Part shown: positions 36,982-46,721 of the stretch, piece by piece | Numbering within the stretch: position 1 is the first letter of the stretch | Layout of the letters: every line of letters starts with the position of its first letter | Source of the DNA: Postechiella marina | GTDB taxonomy: Bacteria; Bacteroidota; Bacteroidia; Flavobacteriales; Flavobacteriaceae | DNA length: 64,000 nt | Direction: 5' to 3' | NCBI RefSeq assembly: GCF_039538365.1 | Contig: NZ_BAABCA010000007.1 | Location: 1-64,000, forward strand | Notes under the pieces: model-generated | What the model saw: the letters and a program-made list of their open reading frames with translations, nothing else | What the model was told of the DNA's origin: nothing | Databases searched by the model: none | Made by a program: the position numbers and the translations under genes

Positions 36982-37782
36982 TTACTCTACAAGCTTAGCC
37001 CCATCTACCATTTTAAACATAGCATCACTAGGCGCAGTTTTAGATACAGATACATTATTAAATTGTATTGTTTTACTAACTGTTGTAGTTGGCTTATTAT
37101 TTACAGTTTTATACCAAGTTAAAGTTTCTGGCAATAACAAACCATTAATAGTTTGCCAATTACTGTATTTTATATAACTAAATTTTTCACTTTTTTCTTT
37201 AGTAAAATAAGTAACAGTATAACTTAGCCAAGTCATTTTATGCGTTTTTGCATCAAAATATAAAACATACTCGTCTCCAGAAGACAACCCTACTCCATTA
37301 TTATAAGAAATTTTAACACCAGGATATGTTTCTCCCTCAACCACTAAAGGTTCAACGTTTTCATAATTAATTCCATCATCACCTAAAATAAAAGGCATAG
37401 CATAAAAATAAGTTCTTAAATTATAATAAAACTTAGCATTGCCTTTATACACCGAAGCATCGTCTTTTAACCAAACCTTTTCTCCATCAAACCCTATTTT
37501 ATAATTATCCGTTTCTACTAAAGCTTTTCTGCTTTTTAGAGCAGTTAATGTTTTCTCTATACCATTTGGTGTATCAAACTCAAAAACCAAACTCTTCATA
37601 GTATTCCAAGTATCTATACCTCCATGAGCTTTAAAAACTCCAGAAATATTATCTGGATAAATTTTAGAAGCTTTAACCGGTATTACACTCATTTTTTCGT
37701 TCTGCTTATTTGCAGTTTTATTTGTGTTTTGCTTACAAGACATTATTAATAATAGTGTTGTAATTGTAAAAAGTACTCTCAT
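36982..37782 (-). CDS. Lipoprotein, DUF6503-like
   Basis: 266 residues with lipobox MSC16. A Lys/Asn-rich linker is followed by VFKAHGGIDTWNTMKSL and a beta-rich body that contains YPGVKISYNNGVG and WQTINGLLLPETLTWY. The layout resembles the lipoprotein at 13552-14298, and both probably fold like LolA/LppX-type beta half-barrels that hold a lipid. This is inferred from strand pattern only. Transcribed alone, it is 84 bases from a divergent rRNA methyltransferase gene. Confidence 0.8.
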   Translation of the reverse strand: MRVLFTITTLLLIMSCKQNTNKTANKQNEKMSVIPVKASKIYPDNISGVFKAHGGIDTWNTMKSLVFEFDTPNGIEKTLTALKSRKALVETDNYKIGFDGEKVWLKDDASVYKGNAKFYYNLRTYFYAMPFILGDDGINYENVEPLVVEGETYPGVKISYNNGVGLSSGDEYVLYFDAKTHKMTWLSYTVTYFTKEKSEKFSYIKYSNWQTINGLLLPETLTWYKTVNNKPTTTVSKTIQFNNVSVSKTAPSDAMFKMVDGAKLVE

Positions 37783-37866
37783 AATATTTATAATAAAATA
37801 GATTAGCGCGATAAGTCGAATAAATCCATATAAAATTACATTAAAATAAATTACTTTTGTTCTTAG

Positions 37867-38664
37867 ATGAATAAATTAATTACCAGCATACAAAACCCCT
37901 TTATTAAGCAGCTTTCTCAATTAAAAGATAAGTCGAGAATACGCAAAAAAGAACAGACTTTTTTAATAGAAGGCTTACGCGAAATAGAACTTGCCATAAA
38001 AGGAAATTACGATATTGAAACGATTCTATTTTATGCTGATTTATTTTCCGAAGATCAATTAAATAACCTAGTTAATAAAGACGTAAATGTTATAGAAATT
38101 TCTAAAGAAGTCTATCAAAAACTAGCTTATAGAGATACTACTGAAGGTGTATTAGCTATTGCAAAAAGTAAACAACACCATATTTACAACTTAGAATTTA
38201 AAACAAAAACGCCATTAATTTTAATTGCAGAAGCTCCAGAAAAGCCTGGAAATATTGGTGCTATTTTAAGAACTGCAGATGCTGCAAATGTAGACGCTGT
38301 TATTATTGCAAACCCAAAAACAGACTTATACAACCCTAACATTATTAGGTCTAGTGTAGGTTGTATATTTACAAATCAAATTGCAACAGGTACAACAACA
38401 GAAATTATTGATTTTTTAAAGTTGAAAAACATAAATATTTACTGTGCGATTTTACAAGAATCTGTTACCTATCATTCGCAAGATTTTACAAAACCAACTG
38501 CTATAGTTGTTGGAACAGAGGCTACTGGTTTAAGCAACGAATGGCGCATAAATTCTACTCAAAATATAATAATACCTATGCAAGGTGAAATAGATTCTAT
38601 GAATGTATCGGTTGCTGCTGGCATTTTAATTTTTGAAGCCAAAAGGCAACGTAATTTTAATTAA
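37867..38664 (+). CDS. TrmH/SpoU-family RNA methyltransferase
   Basis: 265 residues. An N-terminal substrate-recognition domain (about 1-100) precedes a knotted SPOUT domain with motif 1 APEKPGNIGAILRTADAA (about 123-140), motif 2 VVGTEATGLSNEW and motif 3 IPMQGEIDSMNVSVAAGILIFEA. These form the AdoMet knot. The family 2'-O-methylates ribose in tRNA or 23S rRNA (RlmB, TrmH, TsnR types), and which nucleotide is modified cannot be told. Confidence 0.93.
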   Translation: MNKLITSIQNPFIKQLSQLKDKSRIRKKEQTFLIEGLREIELAIKGNYDIETILFYADLFSEDQLNNLVNKDVNVIEISKEVYQKLAYRDTTEGVLAIAKSKQHHIYNLEFKTKTPLILIAEAPEKPGNIGAILRTADAANVDAVIIANPKTDLYNPNIIRSSVGCIFTNQIATGTTTEIIDFLKLKNINIYCAILQESVTYHSQDFTKPTAIVVGTEATGLSNEWRINSTQNIIIPMQGEIDSMNVSVAAGILIFEAKRQRNFN

Positions 38665-38725
38665 AAGTTATCTAGAACCAATTAAATAAAGGTTATTCTA
38701 GTAAATAATAATTCTACAAAATAAC

Positions 38726-39958
38726 ATGACAGCAACTACCTTATTTTACATTATTATAGGTATTATAATTATTAATTTTATAGTTGATAAAATTTTAGAC
38801 GCCTTAAATGCAAGACATTATAATGATATATTACCCAAAGATTTAAAAGATGTTTACGATGATACTGAATATAAAAAATCTCAAAACTATAAAGCTACTA
38901 AATATAAATTCGGATTAATTACTTCTACCTTTTCTATACTTTTAACACTAGGCTTTTTACTTTTTGATGGTTTTGAGTTAATTGATAATATAGCTAGGCA
39001 CTATAGCGAAAACTCGATTGTAATAGCTCTTATTTTTTTTGGCATTATAATGATTGGCAGCGATATATTAACAACACCTTTCTCGTATTACAGCACTTTT
39101 GTTATAGAAGAAAAGTTTGGTTTTAATAAAACAACTGCAAAAACCTTTTTTTTAGACAAAATTAAAAGTTGGCTAATGATGTCTGTTGTTGGTGGTGGTA
39201 TAATTTCTTTAATTATTTGGTTTTATAACATTACAGGTTCTCTTTTTTGGTTATATGCTTGGGCTTTAGTTGCAGTATTTACTTTGTTTATGAATATGTT
39301 TTACTCTAAACTTATTGTACCACTTTTTAATAAGCAAACCCCATTAGAGACAGGTGTTTTACGTGATAAAATTTCTGAATACGCACAAACTGTAGGTTTT
39401 AAACTAGACAAAATTTTTGTTATAGATGGCTCCAAACGTAGTACAAAAGCTAATGCTTATTTTTCTGGATTTGGAAACGAAAAACGTGTTACCCTTTACG
39501 ATACTTTAATTAATGATTTAGATGATGATGAAATTGTTGCTGTTTTGGCGCATGAGGTTGGACATTATAAAAAGAAACACATTATTTTTAATTTAGTCGC
39601 TTCCATTTTATTAACTGGTTTAACTCTTTTTATTTTGTCTCTGTTTATTTCTAACCCCATATTATCTAACGCTTTGGGTGTTAAAACACCCAGTTTTCAT
39701 ATTGGATTAATAGCTTTTGGTATGCTCTATGCTCCAATTTCAGAAATTACTAGTTTAATTATGAATATAATTTCTAGAAAGTTTGAATATCAAGCTGATG
39801 ATTACGCAAAAAACACATATAAAGCAGAACCTCTTATTACATCTTTAAAAAAGCTATCTAAAAATAGTTTGAGTAATTTAACACCACACAAAGCATATGT
39901 TTTTATGCATTATTCGCACCCAACACTTTTACAGCGCATTAATAATTTAAGACAGTAA
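38726..39958 (+). CDS. Ste24-type M48 membrane metallopeptidase
   Basis: 410 residues with six or seven hydrophobic segments and the zinc site HEVGH (276-280). The N-terminal half matches the CAAX prenyl protease 1 (Ste24) N-domain, including GSDILTTPFSYYSTFVIEEKFGFNKTT (about 111-137). EFEYQADDYA further on supplies the third ligand glutamate. Bacterial members resemble HtpX in function, degrading damaged membrane proteins; CAAX processing is not expected here. It follows the RNA methyltransferase gene by 61 bases. Confidence 0.93.
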   Translation: MTATTLFYIIIGIIIINFIVDKILDALNARHYNDILPKDLKDVYDDTEYKKSQNYKATKYKFGLITSTFSILLTLGFLLFDGFELIDNIARHYSENSIVIALIFFGIIMIGSDILTTPFSYYSTFVIEEKFGFNKTTAKTFFLDKIKSWLMMSVVGGGIISLIIWFYNITGSLFWLYAWALVAVFTLFMNMFYSKLIVPLFNKQTPLETGVLRDKISEYAQTVGFKLDKIFVIDGSKRSTKANAYFSGFGNEKRVTLYDTLINDLDDDEIVAVLAHEVGHYKKKHIIFNLVASILLTGLTLFILSLFISNPILSNALGVKTPSFHIGLIAFGMLYAPISEITSLIMNIISRKFEYQADDYAKNTYKAEPLITSLKKLSKNSLSNLTPHKAYVFMHYSHPTLLQRINNLRQ

Positions 39959-40128
39959 TTATTATAAGAAAAATAAACAATCTTATCTTTTTCTATTTTA
40001 AACAAAATTTCAAAGTGTAAGAATTTTTTACTATATTCGTTTTGTATCAAATCTTACTCAGGTTTATGTTGCATTACTTGCAACAAATAAATACTCTAAT
40101 TATATACAATTACTTTATTAATAACATT

Positions 40129-40788
40129 ATGAAAGTATCAAAGGAAGGTGCGTATGTTAGCCTAAAAACAAATCAAGGTAGTGCTGATGAATTACGTAAT
40201 TTTTTAATTGCAAGTGCCCCAGTTGTTAAGGAAACAGAACCAGATACTTTGTTATGGATTGCGCTTCAATTAGAAGAAAACACATTTGCTATTTTTGATA
40301 CTTATACGAATATAGAAGGCAAAAATGCCCATTTTCAAGGAAAGGTTGCTGGCGAACTAGCAGAAAAAGCACCAACATTAATTGCTGGCGGATGGAATAA
40401 CGGAGTACTTAAAAATGTAATTCATCCTAAAATACTTGGAGCTAAAGTTGATACAAAACACACAAATAAAGTAAAAAAAGCCCTTGTTATTAAATTTACT
40501 TCAAGTAAAGGTAAGCAAGAAGAAGTTGTAGATTTTTTGATAAATAGCGCCAACATTGTTGAAGAAACTGAGTCTGAAACCCTGTTTTGGTATGGACTTA
40601 GAATAGATGACAATACCTTTGCCACTATAGTTTTATTTTCTGACCAATATGGAATTGACCTACATATGTCTGGCCAAGTTGCAAGAAAACTACAAGAAAA
40701 AGCCCCTGATTGGATTGAAGGTGATTGGGAAAAAGGAATTATTGAACATATTAATATATTTGATGTTATAGCGATAATTTCTCAATAA
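40129..40788 (+). CDS. Tandem ABM-like domain protein
   Basis: 219 residues from ATG 40129; the frame is open 29 codons higher but that part is unlike the rest. Two copies of a 95-residue ferredoxin-like (antibiotic biosynthesis monooxygenase, ABM) unit are visible. Aligned pairs include LRNFLIASAPVVKETEPDTL with VVDFLINSANIVEETESETL, and GKVAGELAEKAP with GQVARKLQEKAP. The second copy follows the first without a linker. ABM proteins form beta-barrel dimers, so this one could mimic a dimer in a single chain. No catalytic claim is possible. Confidence 0.75.
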   Translation: MKVSKEGAYVSLKTNQGSADELRNFLIASAPVVKETEPDTLLWIALQLEENTFAIFDTYTNIEGKNAHFQGKVAGELAEKAPTLIAGGWNNGVLKNVIHPKILGAKVDTKHTNKVKKALVIKFTSSKGKQEEVVDFLINSANIVEETESETLFWYGLRIDDNTFATIVLFSDQYGIDLHMSGQVARKLQEKAPDWIEGDWEKGIIEHINIFDVIAIISQ

Positions 40789-40946
40789 AATAGACATAGT
40801 AAAACTTTTTAAATTTTATTAAAAATACCATAAACAACAAACAGATGCGTTAACGATTAAACGGTATGTTTGAAATCCTCTTTACCTTTTTTAGGCAAAA
40901 AGATTGAGTAGTGAAAGCGTGTTAAAACGTCCAAAATATAAAACAA

Positions 40947-40975
40947 AAAAACTGTCTATAAATTAGACAGTTTTT
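40947..40975. terminator. Terminator
   Basis: AAAAACTGTCTA and TAGACAGTTTTT arms around a TAAAT loop. It faces trxB on the minus strand and may also serve the tandem ABM gene. Confidence 0.8.
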
Positions 40976-40999
40976 AAATATTTGCATTATAACAAGGTT

Positions 41000-41950
41000 T
41001 TAGCCTTCTTTTGCTGCTAAATAACGCTCTGCATCTAAGGCAGCCATACAACCTGTACCTGCAGCAGTAATGGCTTGTCTGTAAACATGATCGGCAGCAT
41101 CTCCAGATACAAAAACACCTGCAACGTTAGTTTTTGATGTTCCTGGTTCGTTTATAATATACCCTGTTTCGTCTAAGGTTAAGTAATCTTTAAAAATATC
41201 TGTATTAGGTTTATGTCCTATCGCTGCAAAAAATCCTGTTGCATCTATATCGCGTTTTTCGTTTGTTTGATTATTAAACACACGTACACCAGTAACCACT
41301 TGCCCGTCTCCTAAAACCTCTTCGGTTTCAGTATTAAACATTATTTCTATATTTTCTGTATTAATAACTCTTTTTGCCATAATTTTAGAAGCTCTAAACT
41401 CGTTTCTACGCACTAGCATAGTAACTTTTTTACACAGTTTAGATAAGTAATGCGCTTCTTCGCAAGCAGAATCTCCTGCCCCAACTATTACAACTTCTTG
41501 ATTTCTATAAAAGAATCCGTCGCAAACAGCACAAGCAGAAACTCCGCCACCTAATTTAAGGTATTTTTGTTCTGACTCTAAACCTAAATATTTAGCAGAA
41601 GCTCCTGTAGAAATTATAATAGTATCTGCGTGTATCTCTTTTGTATCGTTAACCCATACTTTGTGCACATCTCCAGAGAAATCTACTTTTGTAACCCAAC
41701 CATCACGTACATCGGCGTCAAAACGCTCTGCTTGTTTTTGTAGTTCCATCATCATTTCTGGTCCTGTTATACCAGTAGGATATCCAGGGAAATTTTCAAC
41801 CTCATTTGTTGTTGTTAATTGTCCTCCTGGTTGCATACCTTGATACAAAACAGGGGCCATATTAGCTCTAGCCGCATATATTGCAGCTGTATAACCTGCA
41901 GGTCCAGAACCTATTATTAAGCACTTTACTCTTTCTATTATATCAGACAT
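41000..41950 (-). CDS. trxB: Thioredoxin reductase
   Basis: 316 residues. It transfers electrons from NADPH to thioredoxin. FAD motif GSGPAG (14-19) opens the chain, the redox pair CAVC (140-143) sits in the NADPH domain, and GVFVSGDAAD binds FAD near the C-terminus. It is transcribed alone on the minus strand. Confidence 0.97.
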   Translation of the reverse strand: MSDIIERVKCLIIGSGPAGYTAAIYAARANMAPVLYQGMQPGGQLTTTNEVENFPGYPTGITGPEMMMELQKQAERFDADVRDGWVTKVDFSGDVHKVWVNDTKEIHADTIIISTGASAKYLGLESEQKYLKLGGGVSACAVCDGFFYRNQEVVIVGAGDSACEEAHYLSKLCKKVTMLVRRNEFRASKIMAKRVINTENIEIMFNTETEEVLGDGQVVTGVRVFNNQTNEKRDIDATGFFAAIGHKPNTDIFKDYLTLDETGYIINEPGTSKTNVAGVFVSGDAADHVYRQAITAAGTGCMAALDAERYLAAKEG

Positions 41951-42102
41951 AGTTTAATTTGTTTATTATACTAACAAAAGTAGCTTTTTTGATATAAAAC
42001 TAACATAGAAGTTATTAACAGTTAATTATAGTACAATATCTAAAATCTATTGCTTTTAACCGTACTTTTGCTATTAATTGTAAACCAAAACACATAAGTA
42101 TT

Positions 42103-42561
42103 ATGAAAACTAACCTACTTTTTATTACAGTAATTTCTTTAATTATTTTTTCTTGCAATAATGCTAAAAACGAAAAGGAAGCCATACCTACTGAAACACG
42201 CTCGTTAGCAGGCACATGGGAACACACTAGCACTTACAAATACGTAAACGGTAAAATTAATGATACTGTAAAAGTAAAAACTGATAGCAGACAAATTAAA
42301 ATTTATACAGACTCTAAAATTATGTGGTGTAAGCATGTAAAAGCAGACTCTACAGATTGGTTTGGTTATGGTAATTATACCATTAAAGGAGATACACTTA
42401 CTGAGATTTTAGAGTACGGATCTAGAACCATGATACCGCATATAGCTTATAACGATACCTTTACCTTTAAGTTAGATTTAAATGAAGATAGTTACAACCA
42501 ATTAACCATTGATGATAAAGGCAATAAACTTTTTGCAGAAAATTACCGCAGAATTAAATAA
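42103..42561 (+). CDS. Small lipoprotein, lipocalin-like
   Basis: 152 residues, lipobox FSC18 followed by Asn. Body: LAGTWEHTSTYKYVNGK at the start of the mature chain, where the GTW motif is typical of lipocalin-like lipoproteins, and further beta strands. I cannot name a ligand or role. It is followed 74 bases later by the hydroxyacid dehydrogenase gene. Confidence 0.75.
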   Translation: MKTNLLFITVISLIIFSCNNAKNEKEAIPTETRSLAGTWEHTSTYKYVNGKINDTVKVKTDSRQIKIYTDSKIMWCKHVKADSTDWFGYGNYTIKGDTLTEILEYGSRTMIPHIAYNDTFTFKLDLNEDSYNQLTIDDKGNKLFAENYRRIK

Positions 42562-42635
42562 TTAATTATTAAGGCTCTTGTAAATGTTTTAACGTTATAT
42601 GTTTATATTTAAACTCTATTATTTAAAATAAGGAT

Positions 42636-43598
42636 ATGAAAATTGTAGTATTAGATGGATACACTTTAAACCCTGGAGATTTAAGCTGGGATGTTATAAA
42701 ACAATATGGAGCATTAAAAGTTTTTGATAGAACTAACTTTAACCCAGAAAATGTTATTAAAACTATTGGCGATGCAGATATAGTTTTTACTAATAAAACA
42801 CCGTTACCTAAAACTGTAATAGAGCAAGCTCCAAACTTAAAATATATTGGTGTTTTAGCTACGGGGTATAATGTTGTTGATGTTGTTACTGCAAAAAAAT
42901 TAAATATTACAGTTAGCAATGTGCCTGGCTATGGTACCAACTCTGTAGCACAATTTACTATGGCGCTTTTGCTAGAAATGTGCCACAACATAGGCAAACA
43001 CAGTAAATCTGTACATAATGGAGATTGGATTAAAAGTCCTGATTTTTGTTTTTGGAATTCGCCTTTAGTTGAATTAAAAGACAAAACTTTAGGCATTATT
43101 GGTTTTGGAAACATTGGTCAAGCTACTGCTAAAATGGCAGAAGCCTTTGGGCTAAATATTATTGTATATAGCAGGACAGTAAGACAGGAATTAGAATCTG
43201 AGAATTGCACCTTTGTTTCTTTAGAAGAATTACTACAGACTGCCGATATAATTAGTTTACATTGCCCTTTATTTGAAGAAACAAAAGGTATTATTAATGC
43301 AGATAATATTTCTAAAATGAAAGATGGTGTTAAAATTATTAATACCTCTCGTGGTCCGTTGATAGTTGAAGAAGATTTAAAAAATGCTTTAAACAGTGGT
43401 AAAATTTCTAGCGCAGCTTTAGATGTTATTTCTAAAGAACCTATGAGCGCTAACAACCCGCTATTGCAAGCAAAAAACTGTATTATAACTCCACATATTG
43501 CTTGGGCTCCTAAAGAAGCTAGACAGCGTTTAATGCAAACAGCTGCTAATAATTTAAATGCTTTTATAAATGGAAAAATTATAAATGCTGTTAATTAA
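42636..43598 (+). CDS. D-2-hydroxyacid dehydrogenase
   Basis: 320 residues of the D-isomer 2-hydroxyacid dehydrogenase family. GFGNIG (156-161) binds NAD(P), and NTSRGPLI, DVISKEPM and TPHIAWA carry the usual Arg, Glu and His of the active site. Closest in pattern to glycerate/hydroxypyruvate dehydrogenases (HprA), but substrate cannot be fixed from sequence. It ends at a strong terminator shared with the alginate locus. Confidence 0.92.
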   Translation: MKIVVLDGYTLNPGDLSWDVIKQYGALKVFDRTNFNPENVIKTIGDADIVFTNKTPLPKTVIEQAPNLKYIGVLATGYNVVDVVTAKKLNITVSNVPGYGTNSVAQFTMALLLEMCHNIGKHSKSVHNGDWIKSPDFCFWNSPLVELKDKTLGIIGFGNIGQATAKMAEAFGLNIIVYSRTVRQELESENCTFVSLEELLQTADIISLHCPLFEETKGIINADNISKMKDGVKIINTSRGPLIVEEDLKNALNSGKISSAALDVISKEPMSANNPLLQAKNCIITPHIAWAPKEARQRLMQTAANNLNAFINGKIINAVN

Positions 43599-43607
43599 AA
43601 TACAACT

Positions 43608-43647
43608 AAAAAGTCCGACTTAAAACTAGTTTTAAGTCGGACTTTTT
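43608..43647. terminator. Bidirectional terminator at the edge of the alginate locus
   Basis: A near-perfect palindrome of 20-base arms centred at 43627/43628, core AGTCCGACTTAAAACT, with A and T runs outside. It separates the hydroxyacid dehydrogenase from the SDR gene. Confidence 0.93.
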
Positions 43648-43671
43648 TTAGTTTATGTTTTAATACAATAA

Positions 43672-44442
43672 TTACATGTTATAAACACCTCCGTTAATAT
43701 CGAGGGTAGCTCCTGTAATAAATCCGTCGTATTCTGAAGCTAAAAACAAAACAGCTCTTGCCACGTCTGCTGCATTACCTGCTCGCATAATAGGAATACT
43801 AGCTGTTGTTTCGGCTGCAGATTCTTCTGTAGTATGTGTATTATGGAACGACGTACCAAGAATAAGACCTGGTGCAACTGCATTAACCCTAGTACCTTGA
43901 GCGCCTAACTCTGTAGAAAGTGCTCTTGTAAAAGTTAAAATAGCTCCTTTACTTGTAGAGTAAACTAACGAACCTGGATGACCGCCTTTGCGTCCTGCCA
44001 ACGATGCTAAATTTACAATACTACTGCTTTCGTTTTTTGCTAAATATGGAGATGCTGCTCTTGTTACAAACATCATAGAAGTAAGGTTAATATCCATTAC
44101 TTTATGCCAAAACTCTGCTTCCATTTCATTTAGCATTTTTCGTGCCACTAGCGAACCTGCATTATTTATTAAAATATCTATACTACCTAAGGCTTCTACC
44201 GTTTTTTCTACTAAAGCTGTGGCATCAAATTCTTTTGTTAAATCTCCACTTATAGCAATTGCATTTTGTGCTTTGCTTTTTGCATATTCTACCAACTTGT
44301 TAGCAGTTTCTGCACTAGAAAAATAATGAATAGCAACATGAGCACCTTTATCTATAAAGTGCTTTGTTATTGATTCGCCAATGCCCTGAGCGCCTGCGGT
44401 TATCAAAACATTTTTCCCTATTAATTTATTAGTGTTTTCCAT
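43672..44442 (-). CDS. SDR oxidoreductase, likely DEH reductase
   Basis: 256 residues of the classical short-chain dehydrogenase type. TAGAQGIG (15-22) binds the coenzyme, NNAG is at 93-96, and the catalytic triad is S147, Y161, K165. The ASP/GLY coenzyme loop is HYFSSAET. In alginate loci the matching enzyme reduces 4-deoxy-L-erythro-5-hexoseulose uronate (DEH) to 2-keto-3-deoxygluconate, and its place beside a GntR regulator and the alginate lyases supports this. It follows the regulator by 89 bases, so it may share its transcript. KDG kinase and aldolase are not in the window. Confidence 0.85.
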   Translation of the reverse strand: MENTNKLIGKNVLITAGAQGIGESITKHFIDKGAHVAIHYFSSAETANKLVEYAKSKAQNAIAISGDLTKEFDATALVEKTVEALGSIDILINNAGSLVARKMLNEMEAEFWHKVMDINLTSMMFVTRAASPYLAKNESSSIVNLASLAGRKGGHPGSLVYSTSKGAILTFTRALSTELGAQGTRVNAVAPGLILGTSFHNTHTTEESAAETTASIPIMRAGNAADVARAVLFLASEYDGFITGATLDINGGVYNM

Positions 44443-44531
44443 ATCTTTTCTTTTGGTGGGATAATAATTTAATTATTATCATTTGCTCTTTTTTTATTCT
44501 TATTACTTAAATATTCTACTCAAGACTTCTT

Positions 44532-45245
44532 TTAACTAACACCACAATATTCGTATAACAATTTAAAGTGCTTTTTCATTAATTGTTCTGCCTCGTTTGG
44601 TTTTTGATCTTTAATAGCCTTAAAAATATCTAAATGCTCATTAATTCTTAATTCATCTAAATCGTCGTATGCGGTATGGTATTTTTTAAAATCTACAATA
44701 ATTTGAGGTGTAATACCTATCATAATTTGATTTATTGTAACGTTTCCGCTGGCTTTTGCTATAGCTAAATGAAACAACAAATCTTCTTGAACAGCATCAT
44801 CTTCTCCTGATTCTAATTTAGCTTTATGAGCATTTAATGTTGCTTTAATTCTATCCAAGTCTAGTTCGGTACGCCTTTCGGCAGCAAGTCTAACTGCTTT
44901 TAATTCTAATAAAATTCTTGTTTCTACTAAAGATTTAAAATTTGGTAAGCCTAAACTTAAAATATCTTCAATCATCCCTTTCATAGCAACAGTACCTATG
45001 TTTGCCAAAAATGTACCACTTTGAGGTTTTGATATTAAAATACCATAAGATTCTAACTTTAGAATAGCAACCCGAACACTTCGCCTGCTTACATTAAACT
45101 TTTCGGCTAATATGCGCTCGGCTGGCAATCTATCTCCTGGTTGAAAGTGTTTCTGAGTAATTAAATCGTTTATCTGAGAAATAATTTTTTTTACTCGTAC
45201 TGTTATTTCTTGGTTTTCGTTTTTTGAGAGGACATCTAAATTCAT
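44532..45245 (-). CDS. GntR/FCD-family regulator of the alginate locus
   Basis: 237 residues. A winged helix at 27-80 (GDRLPAERILAEKFNVSRRSVRVAILKLE) is followed by an FCD ligand domain of helices with ETRILLELKAVRLAAERR. Family members bind sugar acids or keto acids and repress nearby catabolic genes. Its own promoter carries a TTGGT-AC-ACCAA palindrome, and the same motif recurs in front of susC and PL7. I therefore infer autoregulation and control of those promoters, with a product such as KDG or DEH as inducer. Confidence 0.92.
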   Translation of the reverse strand: MNLDVLSKNENQEITVRVKKIISQINDLITQKHFQPGDRLPAERILAEKFNVSRRSVRVAILKLESYGILISKPQSGTFLANIGTVAMKGMIEDILSLGLPNFKSLVETRILLELKAVRLAAERRTELDLDRIKATLNAHKAKLESGEDDAVQEDLLFHLAIAKASGNVTINQIMIGITPQIIVDFKKYHTAYDDLDELRINEHLDIFKAIKDQKPNEAEQLMKKHFKLLYEYCGVS

Positions 45246-45256
45246 ATTGATAAAAA

Positions 45257-45273
45257 TTGGTACACCAAATTTA
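45257..45273 (-). promoter_or_regulatory. gntR promoter with overlapping operator
   Basis: The palindrome TTGGT-AC-ACCAA (45257-45268) overlaps a -7 box (TAAATTTG on the minus strand, 45266-45273). It ends 12 bases before the gntR start. The motif matches the operators at 49964-49975 and 57002-57013. Confidence 0.75.
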
Positions 45274-45292
45274 TTGAATTTATTACTTCTTT

Positions 45293-45337
45293 AAACAAGA
45301 AAAGAGATTTTAGTTTTAAAATCTCTTTTCTTGTTTA
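45293..45337 (-). terminator. Hairpin after susD, distal
   Basis: Arms AAACAAG-A-run-GAGATTTT and AAAATCTC-T-run-CTTGTTT with one unpaired A form a 19-base stem around a 6-base loop. It lies 78 bases downstream of the susD stop. With the stem at 45357-45392 it should stop susCD transcription before the gntR promoter. Confidence 0.7.
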
Positions 45338-45356
45338 ATATATGCACTATTTAAAT

Positions 45357-45392
45357 AAATCTACTGGCCTAAAATTTAGACCAGTAGATTAT
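45357..45392 (-). terminator. Hairpin after susD, proximal
   Basis: A stem of AATCTACTGG and CCAGTAGATT arms with inner pairing TCTAAA/TTTAGG. It begins 23 bases after the susD stop on the minus strand, with an AT-rich tail but no pure T run. Confidence 0.6.
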
Positions 45393-45414
45393 AAAACTAA
45401 AATCAAACTATTTT

Positions 45415-46710
45415 TTAGTACCCTGTATTTTGAGTAATTACGCCATTAGTTGCATCTATTTCAGAATTTGGAATTGGAAATACATAATAATTACTATTAA
45501 CTGTTACTCCCATGGCAGCATCAACAGTTCCAGTTCTAACTAAATCAAACCATCTTTGCCCTTCAAAAGCCAATTCTAATCTTCTTTCGTTAAGAATAGC
45601 AGTTCTAACATCATCTTTTGATGTTACCGTTCCAGTTAAACTAGCTAAACCTGCTCTTGTTCTTATATCATCTAATAAAGGTAATACTGTATTTGCAGCA
45701 ACATTATTTTCATTCATCGTTTCTGCAAGCAATAATATAACATCTGATAGTCTGATTTCTATCCAATCATTCTCTAAACCTCCACTATACTTAACACCTT
45801 TTTCGGCTACTTCATCAATAGTTAGAGCTTTTCTTACCGTATCTCCAGCAGCATCAAAAGCAGCTGTTAAACTAGGGTTTAATGGTGGTTGTGCTTTATC
45901 TTCACTCCCGTCATACCAAACCGTAAATTCGCTAAAACCATATTCATCTCCCCAAGCAACTGACTTTTGGGTAGCAAAAATAATTTCTGAATTACCATCA
46001 GATAATACATTAGAAGTAGAAGATTCTAAAACCACACCTTCCATTGCTGACTCACTTATTGCGTCTTCAAGGTAACCTTGAGCAGTACCAAAATCTGCCA
46101 TATATACATAAACTTTACCTAATAATGCATTAACAGCAATACTAGAAGCTCTTCCTTCTGATAGTCCAGAATTATCTAAAACTAAAGCATCTGTTAAATC
46201 AGAAACAACTTGAGTATAAATACTTGCAACTGGTTGTCTTGCTAAAATAGAAGCATCTGTTGTACTTGGTGAACCTGAAAGATTCAATGGTACATCACCA
46301 AATACTATTGCTAACTTAAAGTAAGATAAACCTCTTAAAAACTTAGCTTCTGCTATTTGAGTAGCATCTGTTCCATTTTCTATAACGTTATTAGCACTTA
46401 ATATAGACTTATATAAATTAGCATAAAAAGGTCGGAAAAATTGATCTTCCATACTAGAACTCAAATTATTATTAAATTCACTAAAATCAGTATAAGGTGC
46501 TTCTTGCATTAACATGTTATCAGCTCTAAAATCTCCCATTACTGCCATAGGAGTAGAAGCCCCTTGCTGATAATAATAAGCCGCATTTAAAACATCTGTA
46601 AAATCAGTTAAAGAATCTGCACTTGCTATATTTGGTGGAAATTGCTCTAAATCTTCACACGCTGTTGTAAACAACATGGCAATTAATCCTATTAAAAATA
46701 TTTTTTTCAT
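45415..46710 (-). CDS. susD: SusD/RagB-type glycan-binding lipoprotein
   Basis: 431 residues, lipobox TAC18-ED. SusD-like lipoproteins cap the SusC channel and bind the oligosaccharide. The TPR-like helices are visible (AKFLRGLSYFKLAIVFGDVPLN at about 124-145, a signature of SusD), and the C-terminal LNERRLELAFEGQRWFDLVRTGT is the other standard block. It follows susC by 11 bases. Given its neighbours, the ligand is probably an alginate oligomer. Confidence 0.95.
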   Translation of the reverse strand: MKKIFLIGLIAMLFTTACEDLEQFPPNIASADSLTDFTDVLNAAYYYQQGASTPMAVMGDFRADNMLMQEAPYTDFSEFNNNLSSSMEDQFFRPFYANLYKSILSANNVIENGTDATQIAEAKFLRGLSYFKLAIVFGDVPLNLSGSPSTTDASILARQPVASIYTQVVSDLTDALVLDNSGLSEGRASSIAVNALLGKVYVYMADFGTAQGYLEDAISESAMEGVVLESSTSNVLSDGNSEIIFATQKSVAWGDEYGFSEFTVWYDGSEDKAQPPLNPSLTAAFDAAGDTVRKALTIDEVAEKGVKYSGGLENDWIEIRLSDVILLLAETMNENNVAANTVLPLLDDIRTRAGLASLTGTVTSKDDVRTAILNERRLELAFEGQRWFDLVRTGTVDAAMGVTVNSNYYVFPIPNSEIDATNGVITQNTGY

Positions 46711-46721
46711 TTTTTTTCTAT

